From Candidatus Pygmaiobacter gallistercoris (GTDB taxonomy: Bacteria > Bacillota > Clostridia > Oscillospirales > Ruminococcaceae): DNA of 5,544 nt. The DNA lies in assembly GCA_019113125.1 (NCBI GenBank), contig DXIA01000160.1, forward strand, positions 1 through 5,544, in the 5' to 3' direction. This document shows positions 1 through 5,544 of the stretch, piece after piece. Both the position numbers and the translations under genes were made by a program. Every line of letters starts with the position of its first letter. Positions within the stretch are counted from its first letter, which is position 1. Below the pieces are notes generated by a model, which was not told where the DNA came from, did not search any database, and was given only the letters and a program-made list of their open reading frames with translations.

Positions 1-17
1 GACGTTTTGACGCCGCA

Positions 18-39
18 GCCGCGCAAAAGCGGCCTTTTT
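18..39 (+). terminator. Possible intrinsic terminator for a plus-strand gene lying to the left
   Basis: On the plus strand GCCGC (18-22) and GCGGC (29-33) form a stem with a GCAAAA loop, followed by C and TTTTT (35-39). An outer pair ACGCCG (10-15) and CGGCGT (41-46) could form a competing or longer structure. On the minus strand no T-run follows the stem, so it would not stop the operon in the usual way. It implies a convergent gene to the left of the window; none is visible inside it. Confidence 0.4.
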
Positions 40-61
40 ACGGCGTTGTTTTCTTATTCTG

Positions 62-81
62 CCACACCTAATCCTGTGCGG
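62..81 (-). other. Short stem-loop just after tag
   Basis: The minus-strand RNA can pair CCGCAC with GTGTGG (6 bp, one G-U pair) around an 8-nt loop, starting 7 nt after the tag stop. No T-run follows on that strand, so it is not a clear terminator. It may protect the 3' end of the mRNA. Weak evidence. Confidence 0.25.
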
Positions 82-88
82 TTTCTTT

Positions 89-655
89 TTATTCTGAGCT
101 GTTTTGGGAGAGGAAACATCCCTCCTCATGCGACTCGATCACCCCGACCGCCTGCAGATAAGCATAGAGGATCGTGCTGCCCACAAACCGCATGCCCCGC
201 TTGTTCAGATCTGCGGAGATTGCGTCCGACAGAGGAGAGCGGGTCTTTTCCCGCTCATGGATGATCTTCCCCCCGGTCCAGTGCCAGAGATAGTCTGAAA
301 AGCTGCCCCACTCACGCTGAATCTCGAGAAAAATCCCCGCATTTTTCACCGCCGCATCGATCTTGCGCCGGTTGCGGATGATGCCGGCATCGGCGCAGAG
401 CGCCTGTCGTTTCTCCTCCCCGTATCTGCTGACCAGCACCGGGTCAAAGTCATCGAACGCCCGGCAAAATGCCTCCCGCTTGTTCAGCACGCATTCCCAG
501 GAGAGCCCCGCCTGAAAGGATTCCAGCACCAGCATCTCGAACAGTTTTCGGTCCTGTCGAACCGGGACGCCCCACTCATGGTCGTGGTAGGCGAGATACC
601 GCTCATTCTTCGGGTTTGCCCACCGGCAGCGCCGGAGGCCATCCGGCCACTCCAT
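89..655 (-). CDS. tag: DNA-3-methyladenine glycosylase I
   Basis: This cytoplasmic base-excision repair enzyme removes 3-methyladenine from alkylated DNA, leaving an abasic site. At 188 aa it matches the usual family length (E. coli Tag is 187 aa) and aligns with that enzyme from end to end. The zinc ligands are present: C10, H24 (in AYHDHEWG), H176 and C180 (in ESHEEGC), corresponding to C4, H17, H175 and C179 in E. coli. The base-pocket region LESFQAGLSW keeps E45 and W53, equivalent to E. coli E38 and W46. Other family marks are LNKREAF, FDDFDP, AGIIRNRRKI and KRGMRFVGSTILYAYLQA. The gene starts 19 nt after the second glycosyltransferase gene on the same strand, so it is probably cotranscribed, but its role has no known link to polysaccharide export. 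No operator for an alkylation response (Ada type) is visible. Confidence 0.96.
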   Translation of the reverse strand: MEWPDGLRRCRWANPKNERYLAYHDHEWGVPVRQDRKLFEMLVLESFQAGLSWECVLNKREAFCRAFDDFDPVLVSRYGEEKRQALCADAGIIRNRRKIDAAVKNAGIFLEIQREWGSFSDYLWHWTGGKIIHEREKTRSPLSDAISADLNKRGMRFVGSTILYAYLQAVGVIESHEEGCFLSQNSSE

Positions 656-664
656 CCTAGTCGC

Positions 665-671
665 TCACCTC
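665..671 (-). promoter_or_regulatory. Ribosome binding site of tag
   Basis: GAGGTGA on the minus strand lies 9 nt before the ATG at 655. The TGA inside it (665-667) is in frame with tag, so no earlier start is possible without crossing a stop. This fixes the start at 655. Confidence 0.75.
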
Positions 672-674
672 GTC

Positions 675-2477
675 TCACCGGTCAATCGGGTACTTCGGCA
701 GCACCGCCGCCTCTGCAAAATTCTCCATGTCCAGCGTCAGATTCGGGTTGTAGAACGGATCCTGCAGCAGCGCATCGCCATACCGCCCTTTCAGCCGCGC
801 CTGTTCCCCCTCAAACCGCTCCTTCGCCGCGCCCTGCAGATCCAGACCGCGGCTCTTGCTCTCGCAGTGGTAGGCCTCGGCGAACGGGGTGAAGAGATTG
901 TGCAGCCCGGCACGGCGCAGCCGCAGGCAGAAGTCGACATCGTTGAAGGCGACGGCGAACGACTCATCCAACCCATTCACCAGATCGTAATGTTCGGTGC
1001 GGATCATCAGCATCGCCGCGGTGACCGCGGAGAACTCCTGCACGGTGGCAAGCCGAAACATGTAACCGCTGTGCCCCCGCTTTGCATATTTGTGGCTGTG
1101 TCCGGCATAGCCGCCGAGGCCGGTGATGACCCCCGCGTGCTGGATGGTATTGTCTGGATAATAGAGCATCGCGCCGACCGCGCCGACCTCCGGCTGCTGG
1201 GCGAGCATCAGCATCTGCTCGATCCAGTCGGGGCTGATGATCTCGATGTCGTTGTTGAGCAGCACCAGATAGTCCCCACCCGCGCTGCGGCGGCCGAAGT
1301 TGTTGATGGCCGAGAAGTTAAATCCGCCCTCGTACCGCACCACCTTCAGATTCTCGTGCGCGGCCTGCTGTTCTTCATAAAACCGGAAGGTCTCGGGCTG
1401 GGTGGAGTTGTTCTCGATGACAACGACCTCAAACCGTTTCCAGCTGGTCTTGGCGTAAACGCTCTCAAGGCAGCGTCTCAGCTCCTCAACATGATCCATG
1501 TTTGGAATCAGGATCGAGACCAGCGGCTCACCGGCAATCTCGTAATCGACCCGGTAGGTGGAGGGGAAGAGACCATCCTCTGCATGGCCGGCAACGCCGA
1601 CCCGGGCGAGATGGGCATCGATCGCCCGCTTTGCCGCGGCGGTGACATAGGGCTTTGCGCCCACACCGCCGCTGGTGCTGCCCTCATGCACCCGCCAATA
1701 ATAGAGCACCCGCGGGATGTGGCGGATTTTTTTTGCCGTCTCGGTCAGCCGAAAAAAGAGATCGTGGTCCTGGCTGCCGTCAAACTCGGCGCGCAGCCCC
1801 CCCACCTGCCAGAACCGCTCGGCCGGGAAAGCGGCGATGTGGCAGATATAGTTGCAGCCCCGCAGATCATAGACCGAATAGTCCGGCTTGAAGTGACCGG
1901 CGCGCGGGCGCAGGTAATCCCCGCCGAACAGCGCCTCATCGCTGTAGATGAAGTCCGCTCCCTCTGCCGCCGCCTTCGCCAGTTCATAGCAGGCGTTCGG
2001 GGAGAGAATGTCGTCGTGATCGGCCAGCGCCAGATAGCTGCCGGTCGCCATCTTCGCCGCCGCATTGGTGTTCTCGCTGATGCCGGCGTTCCGGTCGAGC
2101 CGCTGATAGCGGATCCGGTCGCTGCGGCAATCGGCGACAATCTGCCGGACATCGCTGTGGTCGGAATCGCTGGCATCCGCAAGGCAGAGCTCGCAGTTCT
2201 CATAGCTCTGAGCCAGAAAGCTGGCCAAAAACTCCCTGAGATACTGCGGGTTGGTGTTATACAGCGCAGTGCAGATGCTGATCTTCGGCCAGCCCGCAGT
2301 GTCCTCCCGTCGCTCCCGCTCCAGCTCTGCGCGGGGAGGCAAAAAGCGCCCTTTCTTGCTGCGCAGCCGCCGCCGGGCAAACCCCGCCGCACGGCGCAGG
2401 GTGAAGCCCAAGCCGTCCTCCCGCACCATTTTGAAAAAGAGGCGAAAGAGTTCCCGAAACCGTTTGAGTTGCTGCAT
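675..2477 (-). CDS. Two-domain GT2 glycosyltransferase (polysaccharide synthesis), second paralogue
   Basis: This 600-aa protein has the same layout as the gene before it and aligns with it along both catalytic domains, so the pair most likely arose by tandem duplication. Domain 1 (about residues 65-295) starts KISICTALYNT and has ADASD (100-104), DHDD (153-156), DGSQDHD with candidate base D237, and WRVH (261-264). Domain 2 (about 318-545) starts PLVSILIPNMD and has ENNST (355-359), NND (408-410), HAGV (447-450), GHSHK (459-463), FNDVDF with candidate base D513, and ESKSRG (539-544). All these residues are kept, so neither domain looks dead. The N-terminus (residues 1-45) alternates hydrophobic and Arg/Lys residues (for example FRELFRLFFKMVRE), suggesting peripheral membrane binding. 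It ends with a tail (LPKYPIDR) that the first paralogue lacks. The differing N-terminus and tail suggest a different acceptor or linkage; the sugar cannot be told from sequence. Confidence 0.92.
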   Translation of the reverse strand: MQQLKRFRELFRLFFKMVREDGLGFTLRRAAGFARRRLRSKKGRFLPPRAELERERREDTAGWPKISICTALYNTNPQYLREFLASFLAQSYENCELCLADASDSDHSDVRQIVADCRSDRIRYQRLDRNAGISENTNAAAKMATGSYLALADHDDILSPNACYELAKAAAEGADFIYSDEALFGGDYLRPRAGHFKPDYSVYDLRGCNYICHIAAFPAERFWQVGGLRAEFDGSQDHDLFFRLTETAKKIRHIPRVLYYWRVHEGSTSGGVGAKPYVTAAAKRAIDAHLARVGVAGHAEDGLFPSTYRVDYEIAGEPLVSILIPNMDHVEELRRCLESVYAKTSWKRFEVVVIENNSTQPETFRFYEEQQAAHENLKVVRYEGGFNFSAINNFGRRSAGGDYLVLLNNDIEIISPDWIEQMLMLAQQPEVGAVGAMLYYPDNTIQHAGVITGLGGYAGHSHKYAKRGHSGYMFRLATVQEFSAVTAAMLMIRTEHYDLVNGLDESFAVAFNDVDFCLRLRRAGLHNLFTPFAEAYHCESKSRGLDLQGAAKERFEGEQARLKGRYGDALLQDPFYNPNLTLDMENFAEAAVLPKYPIDR

Positions 2478-2482
2478 AATTG

Positions 2483-2489
2483 CTCCTTC
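2483..2489 (-). promoter_or_regulatory. Ribosome binding site of the second glycosyltransferase gene
   Basis: GAAGGAG on the minus strand sits 5 nt before the ATG at 2477, a strong Bacillota-type site. It fixes this start, and the gene has its own efficient initiation signal instead of relying on coupling across the 58-nt gap. Confidence 0.8.
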
Positions 2490-2502
2490 AAGATCTTACA
2501 AA

Positions 2503-2529
2503 GCAGGGCGGTCCACTGGGCCGCCCCGC
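2503..2529 (-). other. Stem-loop in the gap between the two glycosyltransferase genes
   Basis: On the minus-strand RNA, GCGGGGCGG pairs with CCGCCCTGC (9 bp, one G-U pair) around a 9-nt loop, beginning 6 nt after the stop of the first glycosyltransferase gene. On the plus strand the G-U position would be an A-C mismatch, so the fold is better in the operon's own transcript. Only three Ts follow, so it is not a standard intrinsic terminator. It could be a leaky terminator that lowers downstream expression, or a block to 3' exonuclease digestion. The structure is seen directly; the role is inferred. Confidence 0.55.
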
Positions 2530-2535
2530 ATTGAC

Positions 2536-4401
2536 TTATTTGTATCCGTAATTCTCGTATTTCAGTGTAAAATGGGGGTTGTAATAGGGGTCACCCGCCC
2601 GGAGCAGCGCGGCGTACTTCTGCCGGAACCGCTCCCTCTCCCCCGCATACCGCCGGGCGTTGGGGCCCTCGGTGTCAAGGCCGCGGCTCTTGCTCTCGTA
2701 ATGGTACGCCTCGGCATAGGGGGTGAAGACATTCAACAGTCCCCGCTCCCGCAGCCGCAGGCAGAAATCGACGTCGTTGTAGCTGACTGCAAAGTTCTCC
2801 TCATCCAGTCCGCCGAGTTCCCGATAGAGCGACGCTTTGACCATCAGGCAGGCGCCGGTGACCGCGCTCATATTCTGCGCGGTGGACAGCCGGTAAAGGT
2901 CCCCGAGATTCTCCCGCGGCAGTCCCTTGTGGCTGTGGCCGGCGCTGCCGCCGATGCCGATGAAGACGCCGGCGTGCTGAATCGTGTCGTCCGGGTAGTA
3001 GAGTTTCGCCCCCACCGCCCCGACATCCGGCCGCTGGGAATACATCAGCAGCTCGCTGATAAAGTTGTCCGACAGCAGCTCGACATCGTTGTTGAGCAGC
3101 AGCAGCTGGTCTCCCTCTGCCTGCTGCGCCCCGAAATTGTTGACGGCGGAATAGTTGAAGGGGCCTTCATACCGCACCATCCGGCAGTTGCCGTACCGGG
3201 AGAGCTCCTTTTGATAAAAATCAAAGGTCTCCCGCTCGGTGGAGTTGTTCTCGAGGATGAGAATCTCAAGGTTGTCATACCCCGCCCGTTTCGCAAGGCT
3301 GTCCAGGCAGCGGCGCAGATCTTCGATGTGATCCTTGTTTGGAATCATGACGGTGACCAGCGGATGTCCGGTCAGCGCATACCGGATGCGGTAGCTGCCC
3401 GGCCCCTTCTCCTGCGCCTCAACCGCACCTCTGAGACCGAGCCGGTCAAGCTGGGCCGCAACCGCCGCCCGCCCCGCCTCGATCGCATAGGGTTTTGCCG
3501 AGATATCGCTGGCGGTGGATTTTGCGTGGCTGCGCCAGGCATAGAGCACCTTGGGGATATGATGCACCCGTTTTGCCTTCTCGGTCAGCCGGAGAATCAG
3601 GTCAAAATCCTGCGCGCCGTCATACCTGCTGCGCTCTCCCCCGCCCGCCTTTTCGAGCAGGCTGCGCCGAAAGGCGGACAGATGGGTGATATAGTTGCAT
3701 CCGCGCAGCGTATCCGGCGAAAAATCCGGTTTGAAATGGTACTCCCGCAGCTTTTTGAGGTCTGCGCTGAGCACAATCTCATCGCTGTAGATAAAATCCG
3801 CGCCGGTCTCATTCACCGCTTTTGTCAGCTCGAACAGCGCATTCGGCCAGAGCAGGTCGTCATGGTCCAACAGTGCAATGTAGTCCCCGCCCGCCTCCGC
3901 AAGGCCGATATTGGTATTGCCCGAAATGCCGCCGTTCTTCGCCACCCGCACATAGTTGATCCGGTTGTCCTTCAGCGCGCGGCAGTACGCCCCCACCTCG
4001 GCATGCTCTGCGTCGCTGGCGTCTACCAACACCAGTTCCAGCCGCCGGTAGCTCTGCTCCAGCACGCTGCGGATCATCTGTTTGAGGTAGGTCATCGGGG
4101 TGTTGTAGAGCGGCACCACAACGCTGAACCGCGGCATCACCGGCAGCTTGGTAAAGCGCTGGGCGCGCAGCTCCCGTTTGAGGGGAATGTCCGCCCGGTG
4201 CTGCCAACTCTCCCGCCCGAACATCAGATTGACCCGGAATGCCGCCTCCCGCCAGGTTGCCTCCACCCCGCGGGTGGCCAGACAGTGGACACCGCGCACC
4301 GCGAGGTTCCAGGCCTTGGCCGGGACGAGGTTGCGCCGGACCGCTTTGCCGACGCTGTCCTGTTCCTCCGCTGCCGGATGAGAAACGGGCTCTCTGCTCA
4401 T
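2536..4401 (-). CDS. Two-domain GT2 glycosyltransferase (polysaccharide synthesis), first paralogue
   Basis: This 621-aa protein carries two GT-A fold, family-2 glycosyltransferase domains that transfer sugars from nucleotide-sugar donors to a growing glycan, probably on the inner face of the membrane. Domain 1 (about residues 91-325) starts with RFSVVVPLYNT and has the nucleotide-binding VDASD (126-130), the metal-binding DHDD (179-182), the acceptor-side DGAQDFD with candidate base D265, and WRSH (289-292). Domain 2 (about 347-575) starts with PLVTVMIPNKD and has ENNSTE (384-389), NND (437-439) in the DxD position, HAGV (476-479), GHSHKG (488-493), YNDVDF with candidate base D543, and ESKSRG (569-574). 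Both domains look catalytically complete. Residues 1-90 are basic and may form a membrane-associating helix region; no transmembrane helix is evident. The ATG overlaps the ATPase stop by 4 nt and has GGGAGGAG 7 nt upstream. Donor sugar and linkage are unknown; rhamnosyltransferase is a reasonable guess by relatedness only. Confidence 0.92.
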   Translation of the reverse strand: MSREPVSHPAAEEQDSVGKAVRRNLVPAKAWNLAVRGVHCLATRGVEATWREAAFRVNLMFGRESWQHRADIPLKRELRAQRFTKLPVMPRFSVVVPLYNTPMTYLKQMIRSVLEQSYRRLELVLVDASDAEHAEVGAYCRALKDNRINYVRVAKNGGISGNTNIGLAEAGGDYIALLDHDDLLWPNALFELTKAVNETGADFIYSDEIVLSADLKKLREYHFKPDFSPDTLRGCNYITHLSAFRRSLLEKAGGGERSRYDGAQDFDLILRLTEKAKRVHHIPKVLYAWRSHAKSTASDISAKPYAIEAGRAAVAAQLDRLGLRGAVEAQEKGPGSYRIRYALTGHPLVTVMIPNKDHIEDLRRCLDSLAKRAGYDNLEILILENNSTERETFDFYQKELSRYGNCRMVRYEGPFNYSAVNNFGAQQAEGDQLLLLNNDVELLSDNFISELLMYSQRPDVGAVGAKLYYPDDTIQHAGVFIGIGGSAGHSHKGLPRENLGDLYRLSTAQNMSAVTGACLMVKASLYRELGGLDEENFAVSYNDVDFCLRLRERGLLNVFTPYAEAYHYESKSRGLDTEGPNARRYAGERERFRQKYAALLRAGDPYYNPHFTLKYENYGYK

Positions 4402-5138
4402 GCTCCTGCTCCTCCCAGCGACTTATAGGCGGCACAGACCTCCTCGGCCGCGCCGTCCATCTTGATCTGGCCGTGGTCCAGCCAGGCGACCCGGTTGCAC
4501 AGCCGCTCGATCTGATCGATCGAATGGCTGACAATGAGCACCGTGGTGCCGCCGCTCATCAGCTCCCGCATCCGCTCCTCACATTTTTTCTGGAACAGAA
4601 AATCGCCCACCGACAGAATCTCGTCGGCGATCAGTACGTCCGGCTTTGTGACGGTGGCGATCGCAAAGGCAATCCGGGCCACCATGCCGGAGGAGTAGTT
4701 TTTCAGCGGCACATCGAGAAAGTTGCGCAGCTCGCTGAAATCGACGATCTCATCAAACTTCGCGTTGATAAAGGCCGGCTCCAGCCCCAGCACCGCGCCG
4801 TTGAGGTAGATGTTCTCCCGCGCGGTGAGGTCCATGTCAAACCCGGCGCCAAGCTCGATCAGCGGCGCGATGCTGCCCCGCACCACCGCCGTGCCGGCAG
4901 AGGGCTTGAGCACCCCCGCCACGATCTTGAGCAGGGTGGACTTGCCGCTGCCGTTGAGCCCGACCAGACCGTAGACGTCCCCCTTCTCCACCGTCAGCGA
5001 GACGTGTTTGAGGGCGTAAAACTCCTCAAACTTGAGGGTTCCCTTGACCCGTTTGATAAAGTATTCCTTGAGGTTGTCGACCCGTTCCTTGGCCATGTTG
5101 AACCGCATCGAAACATCCCGCACCTCGATCATGCTCAT
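4398..5138 (-). CDS. Polysaccharide export ABC transporter ATP-binding protein (Wzt/RgpD/TagH-like, short form)
   Basis: This 246-aa ATPase should power glycan export with the permease just upstream. It has a complete nucleotide-binding domain: Walker A GLNGSGKST (residues 60-68), signature YSSGM (148-152), Walker B DVLIADE (167-173) with catalytic E173, D-loop SVGD (176-179) and switch H205. The family marks LIELGAGFDMDLTARENIYLNG (split around residues 94-114) and the extra N-terminal stretch before FEEFYALKHVSL are typical of polysaccharide and teichoic-acid exporters rather than drug pumps. The protein ends about 40 residues after the H-loop, so it lacks the C-terminal extension found in several relatives (for example the carbohydrate-binding domain of O9a-type Wzt). 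The start is the first ATG, set by AAGGGAG 8 nt upstream; a second ATG two codons later is less well spaced. Its stop overlaps the next gene's start as ATGA, suggesting translational coupling. Confidence 0.95.
   Translation of the reverse strand: MSMIEVRDVSMRFNMAKERVDNLKEYFIKRVKGTLKFEEFYALKHVSLTVEKGDVYGLVGLNGSGKSTLLKIVAGVLKPSAGTAVVRGSIAPLIELGAGFDMDLTARENIYLNGAVLGLEPAFINAKFDEIVDFSELRNFLDVPLKNYSSGMVARIAFAIATVTKPDVLIADEILSVGDFLFQKKCEERMRELMSGGTTVLIVSHSIDQIERLCNRVAWLDHGQIKMDGAAEEVCAAYKSLGGAGA
4409..4416 (-). promoter_or_regulatory. Ribosome binding site of the first glycosyltransferase gene, inside the ATPase gene
   Basis: GGGAGGAG on the minus strand lies 7 nt before the ATG at 4401 and also encodes the Gly/Ala-rich end of the ATPase (LGGAGA). 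A second AGGAG at 4403-4407 is too close to the ATG to serve. Together with the ATGA overlap this supports coupled translation. Confidence 0.75.
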
Positions 5139-5146
5139 ATCCGAAA

Positions 5147-5153
5147 CTCCCTT
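5147..5153 (-). promoter_or_regulatory. Ribosome binding site of the ATPase gene
   Basis: AAGGGAG on the minus strand lies 8 nt before the ATG at 5138, inside the 18-nt gap after the permease stop. The spacing favours this ATG over the in-frame ATG at 5132. Confidence 0.75.
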
Positions 5154-5156
5154 TTC

Positions 5157-5544
5157 TCAGATATACAGGACAAAGCGGTCCTGCGTTTTTTTGAAGAGCA
5201 GCAGCCCCAGCACCATCGCCACGAAGGCAGAAAGGCAGGTGCCGATCCAGGCATTGATGCCCGGGATCTGCCCGTAGATGACAAAGTCGCGGAACATGCT
5301 GACAAACCAGTACATCGGGTTGAAGGGGATGATCGCACGGGCCCAGTCGGGCAGGATGCTCACATCATACATGATGGGGGTGAGATACATCAGCGCAGTG
5401 ACCCCAACCCCGTAGATGTGCATAATATCCCGGAAAAACACCGTTCCCGCCGCGAGAATCAGCCCGACGCCGAAATTGAAGAAGAAGAGGATGACCATCG
5501 GCACCCAGAACAGCAGCACCGTCGCGTGCACCGGGGTGCGGGTA
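5157..5544 (-). CDS. ABC-2 type polysaccharide export permease, C-terminal part (cut by window edge)
   Basis: This is the membrane subunit of an ABC exporter that moves a lipid-linked polysaccharide out across the cytoplasmic membrane. About 128 residues are visible and the frame stays open to the right edge, so the N-terminal half of a protein usually about 260-280 aa long lies outside. A GTG at 5531 could be read as a start, but the codons before it (T-R-T-P) belong to the same frame and it falls inside the conserved fold, so it is an internal valine. Visible family marks are a long hydrophobic helix ending in VFFRDIMHIYGV, a second helix with MYLTPIMY, then NPMYWFVSMFRD, a last helix (WIGTCLSAFVAMVLGLLLF) and the short tail KKTQDRFVLYI. 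These match the Wzm/RgpC/TagG group. It ends with TGA 18 nt before the ATPase gene, its expected partner. Family assignment is firm; the exported glycan is unknown. Confidence 0.9.
   Translation of the reverse strand, partial: TRTPVHATVLLFWVPMVILFFFNFGVGLILAAGTVFFRDIMHIYGVGVTALMYLTPIMYDVSILPDWARAIIPFNPMYWFVSMFRDFVIYGQIPGINAWIGTCLSAFVAMVLGLLLFKKTQDRFVLYI

Noticed and set aside
62..90. Plus-strand hairpin followed by a T-rich stretch (TTTCTTTTT) as a second terminator
   Set aside because: The stem has an A-C mismatch on this strand, the T-rich stretch overlaps the tag stop region, and a better plus-strand candidate lies at 18-39.
7..264. Small plus-strand open frame at the left edge
   Set aside because: It runs over the tag 3' end in antisense, with a Pro/Cys/Arg-rich product and no family resemblance.
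1745..2491. Minus-strand open frame (248 codons) in another frame of the second glycosyltransferase gene
   Set aside because: Low-complexity Arg/Ser/Ala composition and full overlap with a motif-rich gene. Its in-frame ATG lies upstream of the good ribosome binding site, not downstream of it.
2490..2497. Palindrome AAGATCTT in the gap between the glycosyltransferase genes, as an operator
   Set aside because: Eight bases is too short to support a regulator site, there is no second copy, and no promoter is visible beside it.
867..2534. Long plus-strand open frame (555 codons) opposite the second glycosyltransferase gene
   Set aside because: It lies antisense to a gene with clear catalytic motifs, shows no recognisable domain, and its length is explained by GC-rich codon use in the real gene.
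2251..4428. Very long plus-strand open frame (725 codons) opposite the first glycosyltransferase gene
   Set aside because: It spans antisense to two real genes and the gap between them, with no family motif. It resembles the shadow opposite the paralogue, as expected if both reflect the codon use of a duplicated gene.
3860..4534. Minus-strand open frame (224 codons) across the ATPase/glycosyltransferase junction
   Set aside because: It is out of frame with two well-supported genes, rich in Gly/Arg/Ala/Pro, and has no recognisable fold.
5157..5531. Reading the permease as a complete 124-aa protein from the GTG at 5531
   Set aside because: The frame continues unbroken to the window edge and the homologous fold extends further upstream, so this GTG is an internal valine.

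Overview
This window holds the distal part of a cell-surface polysaccharide synthesis and export operon. All genes lie on the minus strand, so transcription runs from the right edge to the left. The DNA is clearly GC-rich with G/C-biased third codon positions. Three of the four visible starts have strong AGGAG/GGAGG-type ribosome binding sites. With the gene order, this best fits a GC-rich anaerobic member of the Bacillota (Clostridia, Oscillospiraceae/Ruminococcaceae-like). That placement is an inference from style, not from a marker gene.

Layout in transcription order: (1) 5544-5157, the C-terminal half of an ABC-2 type polysaccharide-export permease (Wzm/RgpC/TagG-like), cut by the window edge. 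(2) 5138-4398, its short ATPase partner (Wzt/RgpD/TagH-like), 18 nt downstream. (3) 4401-2536, a 621-aa protein with two family-2 glycosyltransferase (GT2) domains, whose ATG overlaps the ATPase stop as ATGA. (4) 2477-675, a 600-aa paralogue with the same two-GT2 architecture, after a 58-nt gap holding a strong hairpin. (5) 655-89, DNA-3-methyladenine glycosylase I (tag), 19 nt after the second glycosyltransferase. Positions 1-88 are non-coding and include a hairpin plus T-run that would terminate a plus-strand transcript entering from the left.

How the genes work together (inference from family knowledge): the two double-headed enzymes would add sugars to a lipid-linked glycan on the cytoplasmic face of the membrane, and the permease/ATPase pair would move the finished chain across it. 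The order permease, ATPase, glycosyltransferases resembles rgpC-rgpD-rgpE/F in streptococcal rhamnose polysaccharide loci and Wzm/Wzt O-antigen loci. The sugars and linkages cannot be read from this sequence. The tag gene is a DNA-repair gene that probably shares the transcript without sharing the pathway.

No mobile element, CRISPR array, tRNA or rRNA was seen, and no convincing promoter for the operon lies inside the window; it is probably beyond the right edge. I do not see a wholly new system. The most notable points are the tandem pair of two-headed glycosyltransferases (four GT2 domains in a row, all with metal-binding and candidate catalytic residues present), the export ATPase that lacks a carbohydrate-binding tail, and the hairpin between the two glycosyltransferase genes.
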